A stretch of 64,000 nt of DNA from Buddleja alternifolia (lineage: Eukaryota > Streptophyta > Magnoliopsida > Lamiales > Scrophulariaceae), in the NCBI GenBank assembly GCA_019426215.1, contig CM033393.1, positions 8,404,046 to 8,468,045 of the forward strand, written 5' to 3'. Positions within the stretch are counted from its first letter, which is position 1. Each line of letters starts with the position of its first letter. The notes under the pieces were generated by a model. That model saw nothing but the letters and a program-made list of their open reading frames with translations. It was not told where the DNA came from and ran no database searches. The position numbers were made by a program, and so were the translations under genes. Below, in pieces: positions 32,285-43,436 of this stretch.

Positions 32285-32575
32285 CCCTACAATTCCGTCG
32301 ATTGCCTCCTCCAAGCCACAACCACGGCCAACACTCTAAACTCTCCCTAGAAAATCAATTGGCCCATCCTGACGGTGAAATATTTAGAACCACCACCCAA
32401 ATCTGCATCTCATCCCAAATCCATAATTCGCCCGCCAAAATACATAGCATCTACGAAGAGGGAGAGGGCGGAGGTGTTCTGCAATGGTGAGATGGGGGAA
32501 AGGAAAGGGCTTGGGGCTATTTTGGGTGGTGGGAGGTGGGGTCGGGGACAGGACTGAGGAAGAAGATGAGATTTG
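32285..32575. other. Centre of the long-TIR MULE-like element, possible captured sequence
   Basis: C/A-rich on the left and G-rich on the right (GGGGGAAAGGAAAGGG, GGGTGGTGGGAGGTGGGG). It differs in composition from the AT-rich arms. Overlapping frames at 32227-32557 include hAT-derived sequence and show no domain. A captured host fragment is possible, but the source is not recognised. Confidence 0.3.
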
Positions 32576-33721
32576 GGGCCTTTTCTCTTTCTTTCTTTTT
32601 TTTGTAATTTTTTTAATTAAAATAGTGTAGTAATTTTAAATGTAAGTCATCATAAAAAAATTTAGTAATAGGAAATTGTGATTTTATATAATCTTTTTTT
32701 GGTAAGTATATAATGTTTTATTTGGCATTATTTTACACTTGTCAATTAGGATTGGACCACTTGGTCCTTTTATCCATGTCATCATTTTAAAATTTTATGA
32801 AAAATAAAAAAAATTCACATAAGCAAAATTAGCTGAAAATTGAAAAAAAATCCCCAAATTGAATCTGCCACGTGACGAAATTGAAAAATCTAGCTGAACT
32901 TTGTCCTTAATTCACGAGTTTTTGATAGGTACATGACTAATTTTGCCTGTTGAAAAAAAAAAGGCAGCAATTTTGCCAACTCCTTATAATTACATGACTA
33001 ATTTTGCAATTTTCTTTCCAAGTTCCATTGCAGTTTTGTGGAACAATAGTGAGCTTTCCCACATGTTTTTGTCATAACTCGCTCACCATATCAATATTGG
33101 AAAAATTCAAGAAATATTACAATAGTCAATAGGTAAATTGTAATGAATTTCAAGTAGTTTAAGTAGTAATTTTTTTTGGTAAGCGAATAGTTTATGTAGT
33201 ACGATATTAATTATCAACGATAATACATAGTATATCATTGGCTGGTAATAATGCCAGAGCAATTTTGTGTCATTTTTCTATAATGCCCCTTAGCCAATAG
33301 TTCCTGTCTTCTTCACTGAGCACCGTCGGAGTTTTCACCCTTTCCTCATCTCAACCGACATTTCAACCCAACCATTCTCTACCACAGGCATCACCGTCCC
33401 AAAAATTATATTCGAAAAGAAACAACAGTAAAACAATTATCCAAAGCATACTTTTCCTTCAAATTTTTGGTGTATTCCATTTTCTCAAGAATACGCATTT
33501 AAACGATATTATCTTTACTTGACTCATTAATGGAAGAATTGAGACATTATTAATGCATGCGAAAAAGGCAAGGGAATGAAAACCACGATCTAAATATCAG
33601 CAACCAAAACAATTATAAGAAAAAGATAATGCTTCTTCTACTTAATTGTATAGATTAGCATACAAATTACAGATCATTAACAAAGATTTAGAAGATCTCA
33701 TGGACATCCCAATAAAGGACT

Positions 33722-34262
33722 TGATGAGTATGAAGACTGATTTATAGGTGGGTTCGAGTTGGAAGGATCGATGAGAAAGGAATTAGACTTTATTGAAGTG
33801 GATTAACTAGGAACAGGTGTTATAGCCACGACTACGGACGAGAATAGCCGCGACTACAAAAACAGAATGCATTGAAAAAAGGAGCAAGTGCATAGCCGTG
33901 GCTACCAGGCTTAAAGCCGCGGCTACCAGGTTGACGACGACAGTTTAGCTGTTGCTAAAGGATTGGTAGCCATGGCTAAAACTGCTGGCGGAAAAAGGGA
34001 GCTGTTTTTGGAAAGTTTGGGGCTCTTCTTTGTGTTCAAAATTTGTTTCCTTGTTTGATACAAACTCCCATCTTTCTTCCATGACTTAGGACTATAAATT
34101 GAGGAACTCCTCTTGTATTATGTATCACTCTCATATAATCAATAAAACCTCTAGTGTAGACCGTGGACGTAGGCATTCTTGGTCGAATCACGTAAATCTC
34201 GTGTCTCTATTTTTCTTGCTTTTCGTTTACTTTTACTCGTTTATGCGTATTGATTTCTAACA
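33722..34262 (+). repeat. 5' LTR of the Tork-like element
   Basis: 541 bp. TATAAAT at 34093-34099 is the likely TATA box; AATCAATAAAACC near 34138-34150 resembles a polyadenylation signal. Confidence 0.85.
33823..33978 (+). promoter_or_regulatory. Array of six 12 bp palindromic motifs in the LTR U3
   Basis: Copies fitting TAGCCRYGGCTA lie at 33823, 33845, 33893, 33914, 33946 and 33967 (for example TAGCCGTGGCTA, AAGCCGCGGCTA, TAGCCATGGCTA). The 3' LTR has the matching set between about 38351 and 38507. All lie upstream of the TATA box, where repeated motifs in the Tnt1 group are known to act as activator sites; a role here is inferred. Confidence 0.6.
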
Positions 34263-34264
34263 AC

Positions 34265-34276
34265 TGGTGTCAGAGC
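34265..34276 (+). other. Primer binding site of the Tork-like element
   Basis: TGGTGTCAGAGC, two bases after the LTR; one base off the usual tRNA-Met-type TGGTATCAGAGC. Confidence 0.75.
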
Positions 34277-34303
34277 ACGGGTTATAGAGTTCTGTGCGAA
34301 TAA

Positions 34304-37300
34304 ATGGCATTTGAAGATGGTAAAGTAAAAATTGACAAGTTCGATGGAAAGGATTTCGGATTCTGATAGATGCAGATGGAAGATTATCTGTACTAGAAGA
34401 AACTCCATGAACCGTTGTTGGGGAATAAGCTTGAAAAGATGACTGATGCAGATTGGGAGTTGTTGGATAGGCAAGCTTTGGGGGTTATTCGGCTGACGTT
34501 ATCAAGAAACGTAGCGTTTAACATCTTGGAAGAGAAAACCACTGCGGGTTTGATGAAGGCGCTATCCAACATGTATGAGAAACCATCGGCGTCGAATAAA
34601 GTCTATCTAATGAGACGTTTATCCAACTTAAGGATGACTGAAGGAGGATCCATGACAAATCATATCAACAAATTCAACGTGATCATCACTCAGTTGAGTT
34701 CAGTTGATATCAATTTTGAAGACGAGGTAAAGGCTTTAATTCTACTGTGTTCTTTGCCGGAAAGTTGGAGTGCGACGGTAACTGCTATGAGTAGTTCGTC
34801 TGGCCTGAGGAAGTTGAAGCTTCAGGAGATTCGGGATCTGATTTTGAGTGAGCGAGGATATTCGCCCGAGGGAATCAGGAGGACTCACATCTGCTGCATT
34901 GAGTGCGAAAAGCAGAGGGAGAGGTGTTCAACGGGGTGGTAAAAAAGCTAGAGGTCGATCCAAGTCTAAGGGGCGAGGGAAGTCAAAACCGCGTAAAGAA
35001 ACTGATTGCTGGGGCTGCGGTAAGAAAGGCCATTACAAGAGGGATTGTCCAGAAAAGGCGGGTCAGAATCAAAACCGGGAACATCAACAAGCAAACGCAG
35101 CCACAAACGATGTTAGAGATGTTCTGGTTTGCTATATTGATAGTCCAGTTGACCAATGGGTACTGGACTCAGGTGCGTCGTTTCATGCGACTTCATGTAA
35201 GAATTATCTTACAAATTAGATTTCTGAAAAATTTGGAAAGGTTTTTCTTGCAGATGACGAACCCTTGGAAATTGTTGGTAAGGGTGATGTCACTATAACG
35301 ACGACACAGGGAATGCAGTTAAAACTGCAGAATGTGAGACATGTACCGTGTTTGAAGAAGAATTTGATCTCAATGGGTCAAATTGATAGTGATGGATTTA
35401 CTATTGTGTTTGGTGGTGGTGCATGGAAAATCACCAAGGGAAATATGGTGGTGGCATGAGGTACAAAGTCTGGAACTTTGTACATAACTGATATTATGAA
35501 AGACTCGTTAGCCGCAGTCGGGGCCACAGAAGATGTCCATTTATGGCATAGGCGACTTGGGCACATGAGTAAGAAAGGGATGAGAATAATGGCGTCCAAG
35601 GGAAAATTGCCAATTTCAAAGTCTATTAAGTTGGGTCTTTGCGAAGACTGTGTTCTTGGAAAGCAAAAAAATGTTAGTTTTTCCAAGGTTGGAAGAGAAC
35701 CGAAGACTGAGAAATTGCAACTTGTCCACACTGATGTATGGGGACCGGTACCCATACAGTCACTTGGAGGATCCAGATATTATGTCACTTTCATTGATGA
35801 TTCCACTCGAAAGGTATGGGTTTATTTTCTAAGAAATAAGTCTGAAGTGTTTAGTACCTTTAAGAAGTGGAAGGCAGAAGTCGAGAATGAAACGAGATTG
35901 AAATTGAAGTGTCTGAGGTCGGATAATGGCGGGGAGTATGACAGCCAAGAATTCAAAGACTATTGTGCAGAGAATGGGATCAAGATGATCAAGACCATTC
36001 TGGGGACTCCGTAGTAGAATGGGATTGCAGAGCGGATGAATATGACCTTGAATGAACGAGCTAGGAGCATGAGGCTTTACTCCAGGTTGCCAAAGACTTT
36101 TTGGGCTGATGTAGTGAACACGGCGGCTTACCTCATCAATCGGAGACCTTCAATACCGTTGAACTTCAAAATTCTGGAGGAAGTTTGGTCTGGAAAGGAG
36201 ATAAATTTATCGCATTTAAAATTTTTTGGTTGTTTATCTTATGTCTTGCGTAGTTCTGATAACAGGGATAAGTTGGATCCAAAAGCACAGAAGTGCTTCT
36301 TTATTGGTTATGGTGGAGAGAGTTTTGGCTATCAGTTCTGGGATTACCAAAACAACAAGTTCATAATGAATAAAAATGTTACTTTCAACGAGAAGGTGCT
36401 TTACAAGGATAGACTTGGGGCAAAGACTGAGGATAATGAGAAACCAAAGGCGATATTGGAAGAGATCACTGTGGATGAGGTTGCAGGAAATAGAGCTGAG
36501 AATAGGATTGAGGAAGATCCGGAGACTCCGCAACCTACCTTGAGGAGATCGAGTAGAACCCCCAAACCAAACATAAGGTATCCCCTTCCTTACACTATTT
36601 ACTCTTGACGGATTCGGGTGAGCTGAAGTCGTACAACGAGGCAATGAGTGTAGGAGATTCTCTCAAGTGGGAGCTATCCATAAAAGATGAGATAAGCTCG
36701 CTTGAGAGAAATAAGACTTCGAGGTTGACTAAATTACCGGAGGGGAAATACGCTTTGCAGAACAAGTGGGTATTTTGGGTTAAGGATGAGCCAGATGGTA
36801 GTAAAAGGTACAAGGCCAGGTTGGTAGTTAAAGGGTTCCAACAGAAGGAAGGGATTGACTACACTGAGATTTTTTTGCCGGTTGTCAAGTTGACTACTAT
36901 AAGGATGGTTCTGAGTATTGTTGCTGTAGAGGATTTACATCTTGAGAATTTGGATGTAAAAACGGCGTTCCTTCATGGTGATTTGGAGGAAGATATTTAC
37001 ATGGTTTAACCGGAGGGTTTTCTGGACAATGGAAAGGAAAAATTTGTGTGCAAACTACAGAAAAGTTTTTACGGATTGAAACAAGGTCTGAGATAGTGGT
37101 ACAAGAAATTTGACACCTTTATGGATGGAAATGGATTTACAAGATGTCAAATGGATCACTGTTGTTATTTTAAGAAGTTTAAGGATTGCTACATAATCTT
37201 ATTGTTGTATGTCGATGATGTGTTAGTCGTTGGGTCTAATATGGGGGAAATCAAAAGGCTGAAACAACAATTGTCAAGTGAGTTTGAAATGAAGACCTTG

Positions 37301-38157
37301 GGGGCTGCAAATACGATTCTCGGGATGAGAATTATTCGAGATAGGTCGAGTGGGAGCCTCAAGCTGACTCAAGAATGCTTGATAGATTTGCTATCACAAA
37401 TGCAAAGTCTAGAAGCACTCCTTTGGGGTGTCAATTCAAACTAAGTAAGGAGCAATCACCTAAATCTAATGAGGAGCGAGAAAAGATGGCAAAGGTTTCT
37501 TATGCCTCTGCCATTGGAAGTTTGATGTATGCAATGGTGTGTACAGGGCTGGATATAGCTCATGCAGTGGGAGTCGTGAGTAGATTTATAGCTTATCCGG
37601 GTTTACAGCATTGGGAAGCAATGAAGTGGCTACTAAGGTATTTGAAAGGCACATCGGATGTGTGTTTGAGTTTTAAGACTAGTAGTGTCACTTTAGAGGG
37701 CTTTGTGGATGCTGACTTAGGTGGTGATCAAGATGGTCGGAAGAGCACCTCAGGCTATATTTACACTTTAGGCGGCACAACAATTAGTTGGATGTCAAGG
37801 CTACAAAAGTGTGTAGCACTTTCTACAACCGAAGCCGAGTACATAGGTATTTCAAAAGCTGGGAAGGAGAAGGTTTGGTTGAAGAATTTTCTAAGGGAAA
37901 TTGACAAGGAGCAACGGGATTGTGCACTTTATAGTGATAGTCAAAGTGCGATTTGTCTTGCGAAGAATCCTATTTTTCACTCTAGGACAGAACATATTCA
38001 ATTGAAGTATCATCATATTCGGGAGATGATTAATGGTGAAACTTTGGAATTGTAGAAGATTTTGGGTTTGAAGAATCCGGCGGATATGTGAACTAAGGGA
38101 GTTACCATCGAAAAACTGAGGTTTTGTATAGCCTCAGTTGGCCTCGAGTTTCTGTGA
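34304..38157 (+). pseudogene. Tork-like copia gag-pol polyprotein, decayed
   Basis: Gag starts MAFEDGKVKIDKFDG at 34304, with a UBN2 region (LYMRRLSNLRMTEG-type wording) and the knuckle CWGCGKKGHYKRDC near 35009. Protease: VLDSGASFH near 35163. Integrase: HRRLGHMSKKG and CEDCVLGKQ, then HTDVWGP, IDDSTRK and LRSDNGGEYDS. Reverse transcriptase: NKWVFWVKDEPDG, LDVKTAFLHGDLEED, LLLYVDDVLVVG. RNase H: GFVDADLGGDQDGRKSTSGY and STTEAEY. In-frame stops occur near 34364-34369, 34394, 35217, 35457, 36012-36017, 37007, 37094, 38053 and 38089; frameshifts lie near 34855, 36600 and 37370. Most stops sit where Trp, Gln or Arg is expected. Not functional. Confidence 0.88.
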
Positions 38158-38249
38158 TGAATGAGGCTAGTCTGCACTAGAGGATAATTTGACCGGGGTG
38201 GTGAGAAGTAAGTCAAGAGTTGAGTTAAATCAGTCTCCAAGTGGGACAT

Positions 38250-38789
38250 TGATGATTATGAAGACTGATTTATAGGTGGGTTCGAGTTGGGAGGAACGAC
38301 GAGAATGGAATTGGACTTTATTGAAGTGGATTAACTAGGAACAAGTGTTATAGCCACGACCACGGACGAGCATAGTCGCGGCTACAAAAATAGAATGCAT
38401 TGAAAAAAGAAGCAGGTGCATAGCCGCGACTACCAGGCTTAAAGCCACGACTACCGGGTTGACGACGACAGTTTAGCCGTGGCTAAAGAATCGGTAGCCA
38501 TGGCTAAAACTGCTGGTGGAAAAAGGGAGCTATTTTTGGAAAGTTTGGGGCTCTTCTTTGTGTTCAAGATTTGTTTCCTAGTTTGATACAAACTCCCATC
38601 TTCTTCCATGACTTAGAACTATAAATTGAGGAACTCCTCTTGTATTATGTATCATTCTCATATAATCAATAAAACCTCTAGTGTAGACCGTGGACTTAAG
38701 CATTCTTGGCTGAATCATGTAAATCTCGTGTCTCTATTTTTCTTGCTTTTTGTTTAATTTTACTTGTTTTTGCGCATTGATTCCTAACA
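38250..38789 (+). repeat. 3' LTR of the Tork-like element
   Basis: 540 bp, closely matching the 5' LTR, preceded by the purine-containing CCAAGTGGGACAT. It contains the second palindrome array and the TATAAAT box. Confidence 0.85.
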
Positions 38790-39318
38790 GTACTTTCATC
38801 ATATAGACATCATATAAATTAAAAAAGAAAAGAGTATAATAAAGTCAAAAAATCAAAATTTCTGATGAACCCATGACCCATCTCTCCTTATGCCCATCTT
38901 TTTCTTTACAGATCAAACCGTTTTGTAAATTTGGAAACATGTCAGTTTGTTTTCTTTTCTTCTTCTTTTGTAGTTGAATATAAATATATAATATTTAGGC
39001 CATAGCCACAGTCCTTGTCCGTACAGCTTTATTTGTATGATTTGTATATATGAGACTCTTTAATTGATTTATTGGCTTTTTATATCACTATATTTGATTT
39101 TGATCTCTTTGAAGAAGAAAAAGAAGAAGAAATTACTGTGAAGACAGGGCAAAGGACCAATTTTCAAGGGGGAGAGGGGGTTTGGTATGGGGGAGAAGAA
39201 TCGAAACCGTCTCAGCCATTCGCAGAGCTTTAATTGAGGAGTGACAATACTGGCATATGAAAAAATTGCTCTGGCATTAGGAGAAACGTTCTGGAATTAT
39301 CACTGGCTTATATCATTG

Positions 39319-39933
39319 CCTCCATTACTCTAAAATATTATTTTATAATATCTCTAATTAATATAACTAATTAATGCATATATAGAGTCATATAACTTAC
39401 AAGTAATATGACATATAATTTGTCTCTACTAAACACCAACATTTTTTCATGCCACAGGCTTTATTTGAGCGATGAGTGCATCTGACCCATTGAACGTAAT
39501 ATGAAAATGTATCATGAATCGACTTCTTAGAAATGTATATTCAATAGTAATACTTGAGTTCATTAACTTTTTCTTTCCTATAAACAAATTCATTATCTCA
39601 TCTGGTTTGGGACGATTTCTTACTGTTGGACATTAATCACATAATACATGCGATTTCAACATATAAACACTTACAAATGCGGATATTCACTTGGTTGTTT
39701 CACAGTTTCTTTCACACGTTTTTGATGCTCCAATTCGTCCACAAACTCAATCAAAGTGAGAGAGTTGTTTTCCATGATCCAAGTACTTCAAACCGGTGAA
39801 TTTTCTTTGTCGAATTACACCAAAATATGATTTTCATGCATTTGCATTTTTACCCCTCATTTTGCTGCGAAAATATGATGCTTGGATGTGTATTTTTTCA
39901 TCCCTATTTTTAGATAATAATAGAGATAATAAT
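39319..39933. other. Intergenic DNA between elements, no gene
   Basis: AT-rich DNA between the small TIR element and the second Sirevirus-like element. I see no domain, no RNA gene and no clear repeat. Confidence 0.5.
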
Positions 39934-41380
39934 TGTTAGGAATTTCATATTAGATGTTTTGATGATGACAATTAGGACTTTGTGGTAGACCCCAAAATAT
40001 GTAAGTTTGATTTTAGTAGAAAATTTGTATAAGCTTTGAAGCGTTAGTTTTTGTAATAGGCTTATTAGGCTTTGTTTTATTTTACTTTAGATTGTTAGGC
40101 TAAGTAGTCTTAGGCTGAGCGTCTGATAATTTCTGAGTAAGTTTATCAGTGGTAAAGTTCGAAAACTCAAGCGCCTGATTTTTGAAAGAAGATAAAAGTC
40201 TCCAAGCGTCCAATTGACCAGCTACATCAAGCGTTTCCTTATGGGAAAGAAGTAATTTCACCTGAATTTATTTCTAAGTCCAGAAGGAGTTTAATGCAAA
40301 TATTCTCAAAGCATTAAGTACCAACGGGTATTTAATTCAAATGCATTAAATGCTGATAAGAGCATTAAATGTGATAAGCACTTTCAGACGTACGGAGAAG
40401 CCACCCTATTAGACTGCAACTATCTCCAACTGTAGCACCAACTTTTGTGCAGCAGATTTTCAGGAAAAAGGACAAAAGTTGTTCACTCGCGGAAGTGAGA
40501 GACACGCGCCTGTGCATGGGTCAAACAGACACTTTCTCCAAGAATGCATATAAATAGGATTTCAACAACAAGCCAATATAACAATCAATCTTCAAGTCGA
40601 ATTGATGTTGCATTGAAGTCTCATTCCTTAAACTCTCAGAAAAGCCAAAATATTCAAGAAAACATTCCCTCTGCTTTTCTTCAATCCTGAGACAGTCAAC
40701 AAATATCTCAAACATTCTTTTCGAAGAAACCACCTTTCCTACTCAGATATTTTCAAGTTGTTTGAACTTCATCAAAATCAAACAAACCGTTTTAGAAAAA
40801 CCCATCCAAGTCTCGCGATCTGTGTGAAGTCGAAGTTGGATATTTGCATCATTTCTGGGTGAAAGAAGCAAGGAGATTGAAGTGATTTGGAGCAGAAATC
40901 TGTGTGATCAAGGAGCTCAAGTCATCGACATCTATCTATCCCTATTACATCACCCAACGAACCTTACAAATATTGTGTTATTTACTTTTCAGTCAATTCT
41001 TTCATATCATATCATTGCATAAATTGATTAAGTAAAATACAATCAAGCGCTAAGCAACTAAGAAACTTCTGGTGACGCTAAAGCTTTCAAAAGAAGACTA
41101 GAAAAATCATTCCGCTGTGCTAACACTGATTAAAGAACTGAACGCTTAAACCCACTCGGTTAAAGTATTCAAATCTTGAAGTTTAAGTTAACTCTCTAAA
41201 AACAGTCTTCATCAGACGCTTAACCTAAGCGTCTATATTTCTAAGTAAACGCTCAGTCAAGCGTTCACATTTCAAGCGTCCAAAACCATTTTAATACGAA
41301 ATCTTTTTGAAGTCGAAAAAGACTTCAGGGTCTATTCAACCCCCCTTCTAGACCCTTTCGTATGCCACTTGGGACCAACA
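39934..41380 (+). repeat. 5' LTR of Sirevirus-like element 2
   Basis: 1447 bp, starting TGTTAGGAATTTC and ending GGGACCAACA. It shares TTCGAAAAAGACTTCAGG near its end with element 1 but is shorter and clearly diverged. TATAAATA at 40549-40556 is the likely TATA box. AAGCG motifs are again frequent (41205-41285). Confidence 0.85.
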
Positions 41381-41382
41381 AG

Positions 41383-41394
41383 TGGTATCAGAGC
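41383..41394 (+). other. Primer binding site, tRNA-Met type
   Basis: TGGTATCAGAGC, followed by GGTT, two bases after the LTR end, identical to that of element 1. Confidence 0.85.
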
Positions 41395-41474
41395 GGTTAA
41401 AGTTGAGACTTGAAAATCTCCAAGCATAACTGCTTGTTTAGATCCTATTTACAAAAAAAAAAAAATTTTTTTTT

Positions 41475-43436
41475 ATGGCATTTGCTAAAGTTCCCAAACT
41501 GACTGAATCAAATTATGACACATGGAAAGTCAAAGCATTTACATATCTCTGTTCATGTGATGATGACATGTGCGATATTATTTCAGATGGGCCAATCAAA
41601 ATATATAAAGTTATCACGAGAGCGCCTCAAGCCACAGAAGAAACTCCAGACGGTTACGCTGACAAACCAAAACAAGAATGGTCTCCAGACGAGCGCCGAA
41701 GAGCAAATTTGGACAATGTCGGACGAAATGCTCTGTATACAGCTATCGGTGACAATGATAATCTTTTCAACAAGATTAAGTCATGTAAAACAACTAAGGA
41801 AATCTGGGATAAGTTAGCCATGATTTGTGGTGGCTCAGCTCAAATTAAAGAGAACAAACTTTCCATTGCCAAGGAAAACTTTAATGGATTTAAGATGCTA
41901 CCCAATGAAACGTTAGAGCAATTGGATATAAGATTTACAGCTCTAGTTACAGAACTTACATCGTTGGAAATGGATTTACAGAACCGAGAAATGGTGGTCA
42001 AAATCTTTAGAAGCTTACCAAGTAAATTCTTGATGAAGACAACCGCTATGAGAGAATCAAATATGATCGATCTTTTAACTCCAGAAGACGCCTTTTCAGA
42101 ACTAAAAGCATTTGAGTTCGAGTTGAATTCTGCCAGTGATATTGTGAGTAGTCTAGTGATTGAATTTGGAGCGCTTATTGCATCAATCAAGGACAAATCG
42201 GGTAATAAAGGAAAGAATTCAGAAATCAATGAGGAAGAAGAGTTGGCTTTGCTGAATAGATTCAGGAAGTTCTTGAGATATGAAAAGAAAGGAAAAGGTT
42301 TCAATAATCAAGGACAAAGTTCATATCAAGCGCCCACTCCAGTACAACAACAGTACCAAGCGCCTCAGTATTTTTCTCCTTCACCCCAAGCGCCTGTTCA
42401 ATATCAAGCGTCTACTCAAAATCTCTCAGCACCCGTGGTCTCAAAGCCACACACTGCAAGGTTATCAAATGAACAAAAAATGAAAACTAATCTTTGTTAT
42501 AATTGCAGGAAACCAGGGCACTACCAGGTAAATTGCCCTTATCCAAATGTATCCAAGCCCTCAAGGCAGGATTATGTGGTTAGAAACCAATTCACGAGCA
42601 ACCTTCGTCAACAAGGTTTGCTAGCGGAATCAGAACCAGCGTCCGCACCTGAAGATTTGGAGTCTTCAGAAGAGAGCAGTGATGATGATGAGCTAGTGGA
42701 TGACTCAGCACTTATTTGTCTCATGGCTAGAGATGATGAAGCTTCTCCTGAGGTGAACACTGAATTATCTATTCCTCTCTCTTATGAAGAACTACTTGAC
42801 AAAGTCAAAGAATACTATAAAGATTGTCAAGATGCCGACAAAGTATATCAAACTCACTACGATATTATCTCATCGCTTACAAGTGATACAGTAACGCTCA
42901 AAGCAGAGTTGAAAATTCAGCAACAATGCATTGACAAGAACCAATCGCTTGAAAGTGAGATTACCCAAATGAAAAGTGATCTTGATATAATAGTCAAGAG
43001 AGAAGCTGAGCTGATGGTTAGACTTGCCAAGTCAGAACAGCTCGTCTCATCGTTGTTCAAAGCATCCAGAAAGCTCGACAATGTGACTGAAATAACAAGG
43101 TTATTTGGAGAAAAGACCGGTTTAGGATGCAATAAATTCAGTAAACAACCAAACAAACCTAATGTTACGGCATACAACAAAGGAAAGGGTGTTTTCTTTG
43201 TTGAGAAAGGTTTACAAGGTCAAAAGCAAAATGAACTAAGCGACAAAGGTACGAGGCCAAATGAGAAAGCCAAAGCTGAGTCAGGCAAGGGAAAGGTGAA
43301 AGCAAATGATTCACAAAGAAAGATTCATCCAAACGCTCAAAAGGCCAAGGGTAAACCTAACCACTGTGAATCAAACGCTAAGCGTCCAACACTAAAAGTG
43401 CAACCCAAGCCAGCGCCAAGGAAATACCAACGTTAA
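41475..43436 (+). CDS. Sirevirus-like Gag
   Basis: 653-codon open frame starting MAFAKVPKLTESNYDTWK. In order: DUF4219/UBN2-type Gag region (residues about 1-240; KQEWSPDERRRANLDNVG, TTKEIWDKLAMICGG, NETLEQLDIRFTAL); a Gln/Pro-rich stretch (about 275-325); a CCHC knuckle CYNCRKPGHYQVNC (about 340-353); an acidic segment LESSEESSDDDELVDD; a predicted coiled coil (about 430-540, with LKAELKIQQQCIDKN); and a basic Lys-rich tail. The long coiled coil after the knuckle is characteristic of Sireviruses. It ends at a TAA at 43434 after PRKYQR. The downstream sequence (YPQRSRSYYRYYDDYDYDYD) continues in the same frame, so this stop is probably secondary and Gag-Pol was one frame. It is the most complete Gag in the window. 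Confidence 0.85.
   Translation: MAFAKVPKLTESNYDTWKVKAFTYLCSCDDDMCDIISDGPIKIYKVITRAPQATEETPDGYADKPKQEWSPDERRRANLDNVGRNALYTAIGDNDNLFNKIKSCKTTKEIWDKLAMICGGSAQIKENKLSIAKENFNGFKMLPNETLEQLDIRFTALVTELTSLEMDLQNREMVVKIFRSLPSKFLMKTTAMRESNMIDLLTPEDAFSELKAFEFELNSASDIVSSLVIEFGALIASIKDKSGNKGKNSEINEEEELALLNRFRKFLRYEKKGKGFNNQGQSSYQAPTPVQQQYQAPQYFSPSPQAPVQYQASTQNLSAPVVSKPHTARLSNEQKMKTNLCYNCRKPGHYQVNCPYPNVSKPSRQDYVVRNQFTSNLRQQGLLAESEPASAPEDLESSEESSDDDELVDDSALICLMARDDEASPEVNTELSIPLSYEELLDKVKEYYKDCQDADKVYQTHYDIISSLTSDTVTLKAELKIQQQCIDKNQSLESEITQMKSDLDIIVKREAELMVRLAKSEQLVSSLFKASRKLDNVTEITRLFGEKTGLGCNKFSKQPNKPNVTAYNKGKGVFFVEKGLQGQKQNELSDKGTRPNEKAKAESGKGKVKANDSQRKIHPNAQKAKGKPNHCESNAKRPTLKVQPKPAPRKYQR

Larger units (their letters stand above)
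18984..33017. mobile_element. MULE-like element with about 400 bp TIRs, split by many nested insertions
   Basis: The left arm (18984-19061 continued at 23701-24057) and the right arm (about 32580-33017, reverse complement) share, in order, AAAATTGCAAAATTAGTC-like, TGGCAAAATT, CTATCAAAAACTCG, GACAAA.TTC, CAATTTCGTCACGTGG and further AT-rich wording. The outer flanks CCAAGTTCG (18975-18983) and CCAAGTTCC (33018-33026) match at 8 of 9, a Mutator-type TSD. With the LINE and the hAT-like element removed it would be about 1.2 kb with a non-TIR centre (about 32285-32575). No transposase is present. Confidence 0.65.
33722..38789 (+). mobile_element. Tnt1/Tork-like Ty1/copia retrotransposon, two LTRs, decayed
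   Basis: LTRs at 33722-34262 (541 bp) and 38250-38789 (540 bp) start TGATGA.TATGAAGACTG and end TTCTAACA/TTCCTAACA. A tRNA-Met-like primer site (TGGTGTCAGAGC) follows the first. Between them is a full-length gag-pol reading frame with many lesions. Flanking GGACT and GTACT match at 4 of 5. It lies inside the small TIR element. Confidence 0.88.
33241..39308. mobile_element. Small TIR element with 10 bp TSD, split by a copia
   Basis: TATATCATTG is repeated exactly at 33231-33240 and 39309-39318. Inside these, GCTGGTAATAATGCCAGAGC at the left is similar to the reverse complement of the right end (AGCCAGTGATAATTCCAGAACG), and TAATGCCAGAGCAATTTT occurs inverted at 33249 and at about 39265. Without the copia it would be about 1.0 kb. 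No transposase; TSD length suggests a MULE-like or unclassified element. Confidence 0.6.

Noticed and set aside
32227..32557. Two overlapping frames of 60-87 codons
   Set aside because: They start in the hAT-like right end and cross its TSD; composition is simple and no motif is present.
40521..40733. 70-codon minus-strand frame
   Set aside because: Lies wholly in the Sirevirus LTR around the TATA box and has no domain.
42917..43180. Minus-strand frame opposite gag
   Set aside because: Shadow of the gag coiled-coil region in another frame.
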